Assembly (NCBI RefSeq): GCF_003493605.1
Contig: NZ_QQKA01000002.1
Location: 1-64,000, forward strand
DNA length: 64,000 nucleotides
Reading direction: 5' to 3'
Source: Haemophilus haemolyticus
GTDB taxonomy: Bacteria > Pseudomonadota > Gammaproteobacteria > Enterobacterales > Pasteurellaceae
Positions 21,969 through 32,295 of this stretch are shown here, in pieces. Made by a program: the position numbers and the translations under genes. The notes under the pieces are model-generated. The model ran no database searches. It saw only the letters and a program-made list of their open reading frames with translations, and was not told the DNA's origin. Each line of letters opens with the position of its first letter. The first letter of the stretch is position 1.

Positions 21969-22306
21969 TACCGTTGCTCGGCTTCGTCCTGAAGTCTGAG
22001 CCTTCTCAACTCCTTTAGGTAGGCTACTTCCGCTTCAAGCTGTAAAATTCTCAAACGTAAACAGTCTTCTTCAGTTTTGGGTGGCGATGGCATTTTTGCA
22101 TATTTGGGTTTCATCGGCGGTCGTCCTGATGGTTTACGGGGAATCAGTCCATTTATGCCACTTTTTTCAAACCATTTCAACCATGTCCCGACTAGGGCGT
22201 TGGAAGGAATATTGTAAAAACGAGCAGCTTCTCTAATACTCATTTTCCGATTCAAAATAGGTTGGAGAGCCTGTAATTTAAATTCGATTGTGTAGTGTTT
22301 ACCCAT
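21968..22306 (-). CDS. IS3-family transposase OrfA (helix-turn-helix protein)
   Basis: A 112-aa DNA-binding subunit: MGKHYTIEFKLQALQPIL, then a helix-turn-helix (SIREAARFYNIPSNALVGTWLKWFEKSG), a basic linker (GRPPMKPKYAKM) and a C-terminal leucine-zipper-like helix (LRLRILQLEAEVAYLKELRRL), as in IS150-type OrfA. Its stop codon overlaps the orfB frame, which lies in -1, consistent with a fused OrfAB made by programmed frameshifting. Confidence 0.88.
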   Translation of the reverse strand: MGKHYTIEFKLQALQPILNRKMSIREAARFYNIPSNALVGTWLKWFEKSGINGLIPRKPSGRPPMKPKYAKMPSPPKTEEDCLRLRILQLEAEVAYLKELRRLRLQDEAEQR

Positions 22307-22387
22307 AAAAAAATCTGCACCTCAATTGTTGGTTTGTTGAGTCCAACTTTTGGGGTGCAGATCAATTTTACCGCACTTTTTTAACAC

Positions 22388-24958
22388 CTATTGTCTCGCT
22401 TGAACTTCAGCGTTGGCGTAATCAATGGTAACAACCTTACCTGGTAATAACGCACCAGATAGAATTTGTTGTGCCAAGCTGTTTTCGATCTCTTGTTGAA
22501 TTGCACGTTTCAATGGACGCGCACCATAAATTGGGTCGTAACCCACTTCACCAATGAAATCTAATAAAGCGTCGGTAAACACTAATTCATAGCCACGAGT
22601 TTCCATACGTTTTGCTAAGCGTTCTAATTGGATACTTGCAATCGCACGAATATTCTCTTTACCAAGTGGATGGAATACCACGGTCTCGTCAATACGGTTG
22701 ATAAATTCCGGACGGAAATGTTGGCCTACTACAGACATCACTAAGGCTTTCATTTCGCTATAGCTTTCGTCTTTATTACCTTGGATTAAATCAGAACCCA
22801 AGTTAGAGGTCATAATTACCACGGTATTACGGAAGTCCACGGTACGACCTTGCCCGTCAGTTAAACGACCATCATCTAACACTTGCAACAAGATGTTGAA
22901 CACATCTATATGGGCTTTTTCCACTTCATCGAGCAAAATCACCGAATATGGACGACGACGTACCGCTTCAGTTAAGTAACCACCTTCTTCATAGCCGACA
23001 TAACCTGGAGGTGCACCAACTAAACGAGAGACACTGTGTTTTTCCATAAACTCTGACATATCGATACGCACCATCGCATCTTCACTATCAAATAAGAATT
23101 TAGCCAAAGTTTTGCAAAGCTCTGTTTTACCTACACCTGTTGGCCCTAGGAACAAGAAAGAACCAATTGGGCGATTAGGATCAGAAAGACCAGCGCGGCT
23201 ACGACGAATCGCGTTTGCTACCGCATCAACCGCTTCTTCTTGGCCAATCACTCGTTTATGTAGTTCATCTTCCATGCGCAAGAGTTTTTCTTTTTCGCCT
23301 TCCATCATTTTTGATACTGGGATGCCTGTAGCTTTAGAAAGCACTTCTGCGATTTCTTCATCTGTGACGCGATAGCGTAAAAGCGTCATTTCTTTTCCCT
23401 CGCTGGTTTCAGCTTGCTCGAGTTGCTTTTCAAGAGCAGGGATGCGGCCATATTGCAACTCTGACATTTTAGCTAAATCACCCGCACGGCGAGCTTGTTC
23501 TAGTTCGGTTTTTGCAGTATCTAATTCTTGTTTAATATGTTGAGAGCCAGAAAGTGCTGCTTTTTCAGATTTCCACACTTCTTCAAGTTCAGCATATTCA
23601 CGTTCTTTTTCAGCCAATTCTTTCTCTAACATTTCTAAACGTTTGCGACTTGCTTCGTCTTCTTCTTTTTGTAACGCCTGTTGTTCCAATTTTAGTTGGA
23701 TAATACGACGTTCAAGACGATCAAGCGGTTCAGGTTTAGAATCTATTTCCATACGAATGCTAGACGCAGCTTCATCGATCAAATCAATCGCTTTATCCGG
23801 TAACTGACGATCGGAAATATAACGATGTGAAAGCGTTGCTGCTGCTACGATTGCCGGGTCAGTAATATCCACATGGTGATGGATCTCATAACGTTCTTTC
23901 AAACCACGTAAGATCGCAATAGTATCTTCTACACTAGGCTCGTCCACAAAGACTTTTTGGAAACGACGCTCAAGTGCGGCATCTTTTTCGATATATTGAC
24001 GATATTCATCTAACGTGGTTGCCCCCACACAGTGCAATTCACCGCGCGCTAAACTTGGTTTTAATAAGTTACCCGCATCCATCGCACCATCGGTTTTACC
24101 CGCGCCGACCATAGTATGAATTTCATCAATAAAGAGGATAACGCGACCTTCTTCTTTCGACAGTTCATTGAGAACCGCTTTTAAACGCTCTTCAAATTCA
24201 CCACGATATTTCGCACCAGCAATCAACGCCCCCATATCTAATGAAAGTACGCGTTTATTTTTCAAACCTTCTGGCACTTCACCATTTACAATGCGTTGTG
24301 CCAAGCCTTCTACAATCGCCGTTTTGCCCACACCTGGCTCACCGATTAATACTGGATTGTTTTTGGTACGACGTTGTAATACTTGAATGGCTCGACGAAT
24401 TTCTTCATCACGCCCAATGACAGGATCAAGTTTGCCACTTTCTGCACGAGCAGTTAAATCAATCGTATATTTTTCTAATGCTTGTCTGCTTTCTTCTGCA
24501 TTTTGATCATTCACGTTTTGTCCCCCTCTAATTTGCTGAATGGCTTGCGAAATTTGCTCTTTTTTCGCACCGCACTTTTTCAAAATATCGCTGAGCGATC
24601 CTCGTTCTTCTAAAGCTGCAAGCAAAAACAATTCGCTCGAAATAAATTTATCTTGGTTTTGTTGTGCAAATTTATCGCATAGATTGAGTAAATTAATGAG
24701 CTGGCGTGAAAGTTGTACATCACCGCCATTGCCAATAACCTGTGGCAATTTATTTAGTTCAGTCTTTAATTCATTACGCAATAAAGCCACATTTACGCCA
24801 CTTGTAGTTAAAATTGGCGCAATAGAGCCACCTTGTTGATTTAACAGTGCGGTCAATAAATGCACGGGTTCAATAAATTGATTGTCTTTTCCGATAGCAA
24901 GTGATTGTGCTTCACTTAAAGCTTCTTGGAATTTTGTCGTAAATTTTTCAATGTTCAT
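22388..24958 (-). CDS. clpB: ATP-dependent disaggregase ClpB
   Basis: A hexameric AAA+ chaperone that, with DnaK, pulls polypeptides out of aggregates after heat stress. In 856 aa: an N-terminal Clp repeat domain (1-145); nucleotide-binding domain 1 with Walker [10 protein letters not shown] (206-214) and Walker B in [13 protein letters not shown]; a long M-domain coiled coil (about 405-525, from [13 protein letters not shown]); and domain 2 with [20 protein letters not shown] and the sensor arginine region GARPLKR. The upstream CTTGAAA (plus strand 25025-25031) could be a sigma-32 -35 box, but I see no good -10, so heat-shock control is only suggested. The IS lies just downstream of its stop. 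Confidence 0.98.
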   Translation of the reverse strand: MNIEKFTTKFQEALSEAQSLAIGKDNQFIEPVHLLTALLNQQGGSIAPILTTSGVNVALLRNELKTELNKLPQVIGNGGDVQLSRQLINLLNLCDKFAQQNQDKFISSELFLLAALEERGSLSDILKKCGAKKEQISQAIQQIRGGQNVNDQNAEESRQALEKYTIDLTARAESGKLDPVIGRDEEIRRAIQVLQRRTKNNPVLIGEPGVGKTAIVEGLAQRIVNGEVPEGLKNKRVLSLDMGALIAGAKYRGEFEERLKAVLNELSKEEGRVILFIDEIHTMVGAGKTDGAMDAGNLLKPSLARGELHCVGATTLDEYRQYIEKDAALERRFQKVFVDEPSVEDTIAILRGLKERYEIHHHVDITDPAIVAAATLSHRYISDRQLPDKAIDLIDEAASSIRMEIDSKPEPLDRLERRIIQLKLEQQALQKEEDEASRKRLEMLEKELAEKEREYAELEEVWKSEKAALSGSQHIKQELDTAKTELEQARRAGDLAKMSELQYGRIPALEKQLEQAETSEGKEMTLLRYRVTDEEIAEVLSKATGIPVSKMMEGEKEKLLRMEDELHKRVIGQEEAVDAVANAIRRSRAGLSDPNRPIGSFLFLGPTGVGKTELCKTLAKFLFDSEDAMVRIDMSEFMEKHSVSRLVGAPPGYVGYEEGGYLTEAVRRRPYSVILLDEVEKAHIDVFNILLQVLDDGRLTDGQGRTVDFRNTVVIMTSNLGSDLIQGNKDESYSEMKALVMSVVGQHFRPEFINRIDETVVFHPLGKENIRAIASIQLERLAKRMETRGYELVFTDALLDFIGEVGYDPIYGARPLKRAIQQEIENSLAQQILSGALLPGKVVTIDYANAEVQARQ

Positions 24959-25086
24959 ACACTTTCCTCAATTTGGTTTTGGCTTTCGCCGTTTGCCCAA
25001 ATTAAGTAAGATCGTTTGAAAGGATTTCAAGAGAAAAAATGAAATATTTTTTATTTTATCTATCAATAAAAATTTGATGATAGGTT

Positions 25087-25650
25087 TCAACCCACAAAAA
25101 TATCGAATAGTGGCACATCCCAATGCTCAGTGGGAAGATTTTCTACTTGCTGACATTGATGCGCTAAACCAACTGGAATAAAAGACTTATTTTGCCAATT
25201 CTGCAACGTGCGATCATAAAATCCACCGCCCATACCAAGGCGATTTCCCTGTTTATCAAAGGCCACTAACGGCGTAAATAAAATATCCAGTTCATTTAAT
25301 GGCAAAACATTTTGAACATTCAGCTTTGGCTCCCAAATAGCAAACTGATTTAGTTTCATTGGTGTATCAGGTAAATAGCGTAAAAACAATAAATGATATT
25401 TAGTAAAAGGATGTAAAACAGGTAAATACACATTTTTATTTTGCATCCACAGGGATTGGATTAAGGCTTTTGTTGAAATTTCGCCATCAAAAGAAAAATA
25501 TAATGCAATATTTTGGGCTTGTCGTTGCTCGATAAGATTTAACGCCTGTTGAGTAACCGATTGTTCAGCTTGGGACTGTTGAAGTGCGGTTAAATTTGCG
25601 CGTATTTTTCGGATTTCAGCGCGGATTTGCTGGCGTTTTTGAATATTCAT
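25087..25650 (-). CDS. ygfA: 5-formyltetrahydrofolate cyclo-ligase
   Basis: Converts 5-formyl-THF to 5,10-methenyl-THF using ATP, returning a storage folate to one-carbon metabolism; linked to persister formation in E. coli. I start at 25650 (MNIQKRQQIRAEIRKIR), giving 187 aa; upstream codons belong to the 6S RNA gene. Family motifs: the N-terminal basic helix, FSFDGEISTKALI and the nucleotide-binding GNRLGMGGGFYDRTL. It lies directly downstream of ssrS on the same strand, the widely conserved ssrS-ygfA pair, and the message probably begins at the ssrS promoters. Confidence 0.95.
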   Translation of the reverse strand: MNIQKRQQIRAEIRKIRANLTALQQSQAEQSVTQQALNLIEQRQAQNIALYFSFDGEISTKALIQSLWMQNKNVYLPVLHPFTKYHLLFLRYLPDTPMKLNQFAIWEPKLNVQNVLPLNELDILFTPLVAFDKQGNRLGMGGGFYDRTLQNWQNKSFIPVGLAHQCQQVENLPTEHWDVPLFDIFVG

Positions 25651-25667
25651 AGATATGAAAGAAGAAG

Positions 25668-25864
25668 ATAGGACCCAGAGTGCCGCTGCGGGCAGTAGTC
25701 CTTGAACCCGACGGTTCAAGGAAATCAGTTGATACCGTTTTCAGGTTTCTTAGCCCAATGAACGAGTCAAAGGTTAAGCCTACACACCAACGATAGGAAA
25801 CCAATTTATAAGATTTAAAGTATCGGCTCAGGGACATAGCCTACTGACGAACACTCTAGGTAAT
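25668..25864 (-). ncRNA. ssrS: 6S RNA, regulator of sigma-70 RNA polymerase
   Basis: A 6S RNA of about 197 nt, read on the minus strand. It has CCCTGAGCCGATA near the 5' end, CCTTGAACC paired with GGGTTCAAGG in the 3' half, and CGGCACTCTGGGTCC near the 3' end, all hallmarks of gammaproteobacterial 6S RNA. The ends were placed by alignment from memory with E. coli. A TATAAA lies about 10 bp upstream of the 5' end (25874-25879) with no strong -35. The order zapA-ssrS-ygfA is the classic one. The 247 bp between 25865 and zapA hold this promoter and nothing else I can name. Confidence 0.93.
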
Positions 25865-26111
25865 TCTTATGAGTTTATACTAGCCCAAATTCTCAGTATT
25901 GACTAGCATTTATTTGTCAAATTTAACGAGTTGCTTATAAAACAACAAAAGAGTGTGATAACACAAATTAGTTTTGGGTATTTATTGATCTTGGAAAGAA
26001 GAATCTAAAGAATATGGCGGTGACTTAAGTGATTTTTAACTGATTGCGCTGAATTAACTACATATTTTAATTTTGAAAAAATCTCAACCGAATTTCACCG
26101 CACTTTCCAAT

Positions 26112-26414
26112 TTAATATTGTTCTTTATTTACACGGATATTTTCTAATGAATGATCTAATTGTTGGATACCCGTTCTCAATACCTCTTCAATTTTAGCCG
26201 CTTTATTTTTTTCTTGGCTTAATTCAAAACTCAAATTAAGCGCCACAATAGAAAGCACACGATCAAGCTGAATAAGACCGGTCTTTTCTTTCATTTCAGA
26301 AACCAATATATCTAAATTACGGGCAGCTTGGCGCAATAATTCTTCTTGTTCAACAGGCACGTTTAAACGTAAGACCTGACCCAAAACTAAAATTTCGACC
26401 AATTTTAACGGCAT
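26112..26414 (-). CDS. zapA: Cell division protein ZapA
   Basis: A small cytoplasmic protein that bundles FtsZ filaments and stabilises the Z-ring. 100 aa: an N-terminal globular part binding FtsZ (VEILVLGQVLRLNVPVEQEELLRQAARNLD) and a C-terminal coiled coil (from about 52, DRVLSIVALNLSFELSQEKNK) for tetramerisation. Upstream of 6S RNA, as in E. coli; divergent from polA. An uptake signal follows its stop codon. Confidence 0.95.
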   Translation of the reverse strand: MPLKLVEILVLGQVLRLNVPVEQEELLRQAARNLDILVSEMKEKTGLIQLDRVLSIVALNLSFELSQEKNKAAKIEEVLRTGIQQLDHSLENIRVNKEQY

Positions 26415-26562
26415 TTGATTTCCTTAAATTAAATATTTGAGTGGCTGATATTATGCCATAGCAAAAAACATTCGTCACAAATTTTACATTGAATCCGCCG
26501 TTCGCTCATCACCATAAATTACGCTATAATGCCCGCATTTTTCAGTTTAAAACGAGATTTTT

Positions 26563-29370
26563 ATGGCCCAAATTGCAACAAATCCGCTTGTATTAGTGGA
26601 TGGTTCTTCTTATTTATATCGTGCATTTCATGCCTTTCCTCCTTTAACCAATGCAGCAGGTGAGCCAACGGGTGCGATGTATGGCGTTTTAAATATGTTA
26701 AAAAGCCTCATCTCACAAGTACAACCCACTCATATAGCTGTTGTTTTTGATGCAAAAGGGAAAACATTTCGTGATGAAATGTTTGAACAATATAAATCTC
26801 ACCGCCCACCAATGCCTGATGATTTACGCAAACAAATTCAGCCTTTGCATGATATGATTCGTGCACTGGGGATTCCGCTTTTAGTGGTGGAAGGTGTTGA
26901 GGCGGATGATGTGATCGGCACGCTCGCACTACAAGCATCTCGTTTGGGTAAAAAAGTGCTCATTAGTACTGGTGATAAAGATATGGCACAGCTAGTTGAT
27001 GACAATATTATGCTCATCAACACCATGAATAATAGCTTATTGGATCGCGAGGGCGTGATTGAAAAATACGGTATTCCACCTGAACTCATCATTGATTATC
27101 TAGCACTCATGGGCGATAGTGCAGATAACATTCCGGGTGTTGCTGGCGTTGGCGAAAAAACCGCACTTGGTTTACTACAAGGTATCGGAAGTATGGCTGA
27201 AATTTATGCCAATCTTGAAAAAGTAGCAGAATTGCCAATTCGTGGTGCCAAAAAACTAGGTGAAAAATTATTAGCGGAAAAAACTAATGCCGATCTTTCT
27301 TATACATTAGCAACCATCAAAACGGATGTTGAACTTAACGTGACAACAGATGAATTGTTACTTGGAGAAAGTCAAAAGGATCAACTCATTGAATATTTTG
27401 CTCGCTATGAATTTAAACGCTGGCTTAATGAAGTGATGAATGGTGCTGACTCCATAACCCAAACCACTGAACAGCCAGTGAAAATGAACCAGTATCAAGC
27501 GACATCACCAGCTCAAAATTCGGTGGGAAATAGTGCGGTGGAAAATACACCTAAAATTCAAATCGATCGTACAAAATATGAAACCTTACTCACTCAAGCG
27601 GATTTAACACGCTGGATTGAAAAACTCAATGCAGCAAAACTGATTGCAGTCGATACTGAAACAGACAGCCTTGATTATATGTCAGCTAATTTAGTGGGAA
27701 TCTCTTTTGCTCTTGAAAATGGCGAAGCTGCTTATTTACCATTGCAATTGGATTATTTAGATGCACCAAAAACACTCGAAAAATCGACCGCACTTGCCGC
27801 TATCAAACCCATTTTAGAAAATCCTGACATTCACAAAATTGGACAAAATATTAAATTTGATGAAAGTATTTTTGCCCGTCATGGCATTGAATTACAAGGT
27901 GTTGAATTTGATACGATGTTGCTTTCTTATACGCTAAATAGTACGGGTCGTCATAATATGGACGATTTAGCTAAACGTTATTTAGGGCATGAGACTATCG
28001 CATTTGAAAGCATTGCAGGAAAAGGGAAAGGCCAGCTTACGTTTAATCAAATTCCATTAGAACAAGCCACAGAATACGCGGCAGAAGATGCTGATGTGAC
28101 AATGAAATTACAGCAAGTGCTGTGGTTGAAACTGCAAGAAGAACCAACGCTTGTTGAATTATATAAAACAATGGAATTACCATTACTTCATGTGCTTTCT
28201 CGTATGGAACGTACGGGGGTTTTGATTGATAGTGATGCCCTCTTTATCCAATCTGACGAAATTGCAACAAGATTAACCGCACTTGAAGAACAAGCTTACG
28301 AATTAGCAGGTCAGCCATTTAATTTGGCCTCCACCAAACAATTACAAGAAATTTTGTTCGATAAACTTGGGCTACCTGTTTTACAAAAAACGCCAAAAGG
28401 TGCGCCATCAACGAATGAAGAAGTATTGGAAGAATTAGCCTATAGCCACGAATTACCAAAAATTTTAGTCGAACATCGTGGGTTGAGCAAACTCAAATCC
28501 ACTTACACGGATAAACTGCCTCAAATGGTCAACTCACAAACAGGCCGAGTACATACCTCTTATCATCAAGCGGTGACGGCGACAGGACGTTTATCATCTA
28601 GCGATCCAAACCTACAAAATATTCCGATTCGAAATGAAGAAGGTCGTCGTATTCGACAAGCATTTATCGCGCGAGAAGGTTATTCTATTGTCGCCGCTGA
28701 CTATTCTCAAATTGAGTTACGCATTATGGCTCATCTTTCCGGCGATCAAGGTTTAATTAACGCCTTCTCTCAAGGCAAGGATATTCACCGATCCACGGCA
28801 GCTGAAATCTTCGGTGTATCATTAGATGAAGTCACCAATGAGCAGCGTCGTAATGCTAAAGCGATTAATTTCGGCTTAATTTATGGGATGTCCGCCTTTG
28901 GACTTTCACGCCAACTTGGTATTTCCCGTCCTGATGCACAAAAATACATGGATTTATATTTCCAACGTTACCCTGGCGTACAGCAATTTATGACCGATAT
29001 CCGAGAAAAAGCGAAAGCACAAGGCTATGTGGAAACGCTATTTGGTCGCCGTTTATATTTACCTGATATTAATTCTAGCAATGCAATGCGTCGTAAAGGA
29101 GCAGAACGCGTAGCGATCAATGCACCGATGCAAGGCACGGCTGCGGATATTATTAAACGAGCAATGATTAAACTTGATGAAGTCATCCGTCACGATCCAG
29201 ATATTGAAATGATTATGCAAGTACACGATGAATTAGTGTTTGAAGTGCGGTCAGAAAAAGTAGAATTTTTCCGTGAGCAAATTAAACAACACATGGAAGC
29301 CGCTGCTGAATTAGTTGTTCCATTGATTGTGGAAGTGGGTGTTGGACAAAATTGGGATGAAGCGCACTAA
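26563..29370 (+). CDS. polA: DNA polymerase I
   Basis: Fills gaps and removes RNA primers in replication and repair. 935 aa with three domains. The first is a 5'-3' nuclease (1-290; [54 protein letters not shown]). The second is a 3'-5' proofreading domain with its metal ligands intact ([28 protein letters not shown]). The third is the polymerase with motif [17 protein letters not shown], motif [17 protein letters not shown] and motif [18 protein letters not shown] at 26525-26530 is the likely -10. The cupin gene starts 11 bp after its stop. Confidence 0.99.
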   Translation: MAQIATNPLVLVDGSSYLYRAFHAFPPLTNAAGEPTGAMYGVLNMLKSLISQVQPTHIAVVFDAKGKTFRDEMFEQYKSHRPPMPDDLRKQIQPLHDMIRALGIPLLVVEGVEADDVIGTLALQASRLGKKVLISTGDKDMAQLVDDNIMLINTMNNSLLDREGVIEKYGIPPELIIDYLALMGDSADNIPGVAGVGEKTALGLLQGIGSMAEIYANLEKVAELPIRGAKKLGEKLLAEKTNADLSYTLATIKTDVELNVTTDELLLGESQKDQLIEYFARYEFKRWLNEVMNGADSITQTTEQPVKMNQYQATSPAQNSVGNSAVENTPKIQIDRTKYETLLTQADLTRWIEKLNAAKLIAVDTETDSLDYMSANLVGISFALENGEAAYLPLQLDYLDAPKTLEKSTALAAIKPILENPDIHKIGQNIKFDESIFARHGIELQGVEFDTMLLSYTLNSTGRHNMDDLAKRYLGHETIAFESIAGKGKGQLTFNQIPLEQATEYAAEDADVTMKLQQVLWLKLQEEPTLVELYKTMELPLLHVLSRMERTGVLIDSDALFIQSDEIATRLTALEEQAYELAGQPFNLASTKQLQEILFDKLGLPVLQKTPKGAPSTNEEVLEELAYSHELPKILVEHRGLSKLKSTYTDKLPQMVNSQTGRVHTSYHQAVTATGRLSSSDPNLQNIPIRNEEGRRIRQAFIAREGYSIVAADYSQIELRIMAHLSGDQGLINAFSQGKDIHRSTAAEIFGVSLDEVTNEQRRNAKAINFGLIYGMSAFGLSRQLGISRPDAQKYMDLYFQRYPGVQQFMTDIREKAKAQGYVETLFGRRLYLPDINSSNAMRRKGAERVAINAPMQGTAADIIKRAMIKLDEVIRHDPDIEMIMQVHDELVFEVRSEKVEFFREQIKQHMEAAAELVVPLIVEVGVGQNWDEAH

Positions 29371-29381
29371 GGAATTTAGCC

Positions 29382-29696
29382 ATGAATAAAGTTATTCAAA
29401 GTCGCCACTTTACGGCAGAACGTGCCTGGGGAGCCCTTGATATTACCAATATGAATGGTATTTCGGTGCGTCTTCACTGGACAAATAAACCTTACAAATG
29501 GCATATCAATGACGGTGAAGAAGTCTTTGCTGTCATGGATGGTACGGTGGAAATGCGCTACAAAGAATATGGTCAAGAGAAAGCCGTATTGCTCCATACG
29601 GGTGATATTTTTTATGCGGGTATCGGTACCGAACATGTTGCTCATCCACAAGGTGAAGCGCGTATATTAGTCATAGAGAAAGAAGACAGTATTTAA
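29382..29696 (+). CDS. Small single-domain cupin protein
   Basis: A 104-aa conserved cupin. The metal/substrate motifs are visible as WHINDGEEVFAVMDGTVEM (motif 1, in a region with His and two Glu) and GDIFYAGIGTEHVAHP (motif 2, with His). The substrate is unknown. It lies 11 bp after polA and 18 bp before the CyuA-like desulfidase, so it is probably part of one message with the latter. A link to amino-acid or sulfur metabolism is only a guess. Confidence 0.8.
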   Translation: MNKVIQSRHFTAERAWGALDITNMNGISVRLHWTNKPYKWHINDGEEVFAVMDGTVEMRYKEYGQEKAVLLHTGDIFYAGIGTEHVAHPQGEARILVIEKEDSI

Positions 29697-29714
29697 CAAA
29701 TTAAAAAGAATTTT

Positions 29715-31019
29715 ATGAATCAAGAAAGACTTAACGAAATTGAAAAACCATTACTCCACATTGTTAAACATGATGTTGTGCCAGCCCTAGGCTGTACTGA
29801 ACCCATTTCTCTTGCGCTCGCATCTGCTACAGCGGCTAAATATTTAGGCAAAACACCTGAACGTATTGAAGCTAAAGTATCACCAAACTTAATGAAAAAT
29901 GGATTGGGTGTTGCAGTGCCAGGAACAGGTATGGTGGGATTACCTATTGCTGCGGCAATTGGCGCATTGGGCGGTAATCCAGATGGTGGTTTAGAAGTAT
30001 TAAAACATATTACGCCAGAACAAGTTATTGCCGCTAAATCTATGCTTGAACAAAAATTAGTGAGTGTAGATATTCATCAAACCGAACATATTTTATATTC
30101 AGAATCAACATTATTTGCCGATAATGATTACGTGAAAGTAGCCATTCAAGATCAGCATACTAATATTATTTTGATCGAAAAAAATGGCGAAATCCTTTTT
30201 CAGAAAGTGGAAGATGAATGTACTAATTGCGATCCCTATGAAGTTTTTAAACAAATTAGTGCACGCGAAATTTTTGAATTTTCCAATGTGGTTGAATTAG
30301 AAAAAATTCTTTTTATTCGTCAAGCGGAAGAGCTTAATCGAGCGCTTTCAGATGAAGGTTTGCGAGAAAATTATGGCTTGCATATTGGTCGCACGTTGAG
30401 AAAACAAGTGGGTAGCGGTTTAATTTCTGATGATTTGCTAAGCAAAATTATGATTGAAACCACAGCCGCATCAGATGCAAGAATGGGCGGAGCAACTTTG
30501 CCAGCGATGAGTAATTCTGGTTCAGGTAATCAAGGGATCGCAGCAACAATGCCTGTTGTCGTTGTTGCAGATTATCTCAAGGTGAGTGAGGAAAAACGAA
30601 TCCGCGCACTTTTCTTATCCCACTTAATGGCCATTTATATTCATAGTAAATTACCAAAACTCTCCGCACTTTGTGCTGTAACTACGGCATCAATGGGAAG
30701 TTGTGCTGGTATTGCTTATTTACTCACAGGTAAATTTGAAACAGCTAGCATGGGCATCTGTAGCATGATTGGCGATATTAGTGGCATCATCTGTGATGGC
30801 GCCGCCAATAGCTGTGCCATGAAAGTCTCCACTAGCGTTGCTTCAGGCTATAAATCGGTACTTATGGCAATGGATGAAACCCATGTTACTGGCAATGAAG
30901 GTATTGTCGAACATGATCTTGATCGAACCATTGATAATCTCTGCGCTATTGCATCAAAAAGTATGCAACATATCGACAGACAGGTTATTGAAATCATGGT
31001 GAGTAAACCTTGTCCTTAA
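29715..31019 (+). CDS. CyuA/YhaM-family L-cysteine desulfidase (or serine dehydratase-like) enzyme
   Basis: A 434-aa member of the UPF0597/CyuA family, iron-sulfur lyases that break down L-cysteine to pyruvate, ammonia and sulfide; some members prefer L-serine. Likely cluster and active-site cysteines lie in PALGCTEPISLALA, EDECTNCDPYE, MGSCAGIAYL, MGICSMIGDISGIICDGAANSCAMKV. The alpha-chain-like serine dehydratase signature (GMVGLPIAAAIGALGG, GSGNQGIAATMPV) is clear. It is downstream of polA and the cupin and ends 62 bp before a palindromic terminator. The exact substrate cannot be told from sequence. Confidence 0.85.
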   Translation: MNQERLNEIEKPLLHIVKHDVVPALGCTEPISLALASATAAKYLGKTPERIEAKVSPNLMKNGLGVAVPGTGMVGLPIAAAIGALGGNPDGGLEVLKHITPEQVIAAKSMLEQKLVSVDIHQTEHILYSESTLFADNDYVKVAIQDQHTNIILIEKNGEILFQKVEDECTNCDPYEVFKQISAREIFEFSNVVELEKILFIRQAEELNRALSDEGLRENYGLHIGRTLRKQVGSGLISDDLLSKIMIETTAASDARMGGATLPAMSNSGSGNQGIAATMPVVVVADYLKVSEEKRIRALFLSHLMAIYIHSKLPKLSALCAVTTASMGSCAGIAYLLTGKFETASMGICSMIGDISGIICDGAANSCAMKVSTSVASGYKSVLMAMDETHVTGNEGIVEHDLDRTIDNLCAIASKSMQHIDRQVIEIMVSKPCP

Positions 31020-31080
31020 CGAAAATAAAGTGCGGTGAAAAATAAAGAAATTTCAATTTCATTGGCATTTATCGTAAACA

Positions 31081-31114
31081 AAAGGGTTGAGTATAAATTT
31101 ATACTCAACCCTTT
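31081..31114. terminator. 34-bp perfect palindrome, bidirectional terminator
   Basis: The 34 bases are exactly self-complementary: AAAGGGTTGAGTATAAA (31081-31097) followed at once by its reverse complement. It lies between the convergent CyuA-like gene and hugZ and would terminate both. A loop of zero means that the centre must open to fold. Confidence 0.85.
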
Positions 31115-31134
31115 ATCTTCATTAAGAGACGATA

Positions 31135-31896
31135 TTATTTATCGCTTTCTTTTTCATGTGGATTGCCTTTGACACCAATATGAGAAATTTCCCCATTAGC
31201 ATCAATCAAATAAGCTTGGCCAAAACCTCTTACAAAACGACCTGTTCCAAATGTAAGTTCAACTAAATCAAAATCAGTAAATTCACGAATCGTTTTAATT
31301 CCGCCCACATCATTCATAGTTTCCGCTAATTTATCTAAAACTTTTTCAACAATTGGATCTTCACGAGGAATAAAACGTGCACTAGCCTTGTAACGTAAAC
31401 GAGTACGTACAATGATAGATTTCGCTTTGCTTTCATCTTCTAAAAACATCACTTCTACTTGATTAGGATTACGTTTTAAATTGTCATAATGCTCTGCGAT
31501 GGCACTGATATAAATATAATATTTTCCATCAAGCGAAATAATTGGCGCATAAGACGCCATCGGTAGGCCATCTTTATCTAAAGTGGCAAGCACACAGCTT
31601 TTAAACTCTTGACGAAATTCATCAATTTTAGCTTTGATACGATCGTAATTTGCAACTGGTTTATTTTCTACACAAAGATTGATTATTGCTTGCTTAATTG
31701 AACCTTCGTCAGCTTGTTGTGGAAATTCCACGCGTAATGTTTTGCCGCCATTATATTTAAAATCTAAACCACCAAAATCTACATTAACTAATGTCACATC
31801 CGTAATTTCATTTACGCCACCAAATTTTTTACAAAGAGCAGCCATATCATCTTGGTGATGATCATTCATGTGAGTGATAATTCTATTGAAATCCAT
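31135..31896 (-). CDS. hugZ: HugZ-family heme utilisation protein (heme oxygenase-like)
   Basis: A 253-aa split-barrel protein of the HugZ/HutZ family, which in Helicobacter and Campylobacter degrades heme to release iron; Haemophilus cannot make heme and depends on uptake. It has an N-terminal DUF2470-like part ([27 protein letters not shown]) and the FMN-binding-type split barrel ([55 protein letters not shown]). The C-terminal HIGVKGNPH carries histidines that may bind heme. The region upstream is A/T rich and may hold iron-responsive control, but I could not identify a clear Fur box. Confidence 0.85.
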   Translation of the reverse strand: MDFNRIITHMNDHHQDDMAALCKKFGGVNEITDVTLVNVDFGGLDFKYNGGKTLRVEFPQQADEGSIKQAIINLCVENKPVANYDRIKAKIDEFRQEFKSCVLATLDKDGLPMASYAPIISLDGKYYIYISAIAEHYDNLKRNPNQVEVMFLEDESKAKSIIVRTRLRYKASARFIPREDPIVEKVLDKLAETMNDVGGIKTIREFTDFDLVELTFGTGRFVRGFGQAYLIDANGEISHIGVKGNPHEKESDK

Positions 31897-32035
31897 TTTT
31901 GTTCCTTATATTTACGATTAATCTAATTATTCTACGGATTCTCTTCCGTGAGGAATAATGTTGAGCATTATACTCAAGTAAAATATATTTAACAAAAAAA
32001 TAACATTTAAATAATAAAAAACAGAGCTATTTTAA

Positions 32036-32240
32036 CGTACGCTGGCTGAAACAGCTGCGTTGTAAGGGTTGCCCTTGGCTTAATGCGTGAGAGTTTCAAC
32101 ACACAGCCGCCCGAAGGCGGCTGCTTCCCATCTGACAAGCAATTTCCTGCGCACCGAATACCCGAGTAAACTCCGCCGCTATTTCACCAACATTGACCGA
32201 ATGGCTTTGTAAGGTTTGCCAATGTTCGTAATGTCAACAA
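32036..32240. other. G/C-richer intergenic block with degenerate coding look, possible dispersed repeat
   Basis: The 399-bp gap between hugZ and emrB is A/T rich except for this block. It contains a hairpin (AGCCGCC, CGAA, GGCGGCT near 32105-32122) and two related phrases (TGTAAGGGTTGCC and TGTAAGGTTTGCC). On the minus strand it reads, with stops, as NIGKPYKAIRSMLVK, RRSLLGYSVRRKLLVRWEAA and AKGNPYNAAVSASVR, phrases that I associate from memory with short hypothetical proteins repeated in Haemophilus genomes. No intact gene is present. Confidence 0.4.
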
Positions 32241-32295
32241 CATTTACATTGATACATTTTGAGGTTAAATCATTCAAATTTTGAATAATATGATA

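Larger units (their letters stand above)
21121..22365 (-). mobile_element. IS3-family (IS150-type) insertion sequence, about 1.24 kb
   Basis: The terminal inverted repeats are TTGATCTGACCCCAAAA (left, from 21121) and, read from the right end at 22365, TTGATCTGCACCCCAAAA; they run for about 25 bp with a few mismatches. Inside are orfA (helix-turn-helix) and orfB (DDE integrase) in the -1 frame relation usual for IS3 elements. The flanks are AAAGTGCGGTGAAAA on the left and TTTTACCGCACTTTT on the right, the two halves of an inverted USS terminator. No clear target duplication is visible. orfB carries a frameshift, so the copy is probably immobile. Confidence 0.88.

Noticed and set aside
24959-25035. 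Sigma-32 heat-shock promoter for clpB
   Set aside because: CTTGAAA is present as a possible -35, but no CCCCAT-like -10 follows at the right distance, so I do not list it as a feature.
25616-25837. Protein-coding reading across 25616-25837 on the minus strand
   Set aside because: This stretch is the 6S RNA gene; the open frame has no homology or ribosome site.
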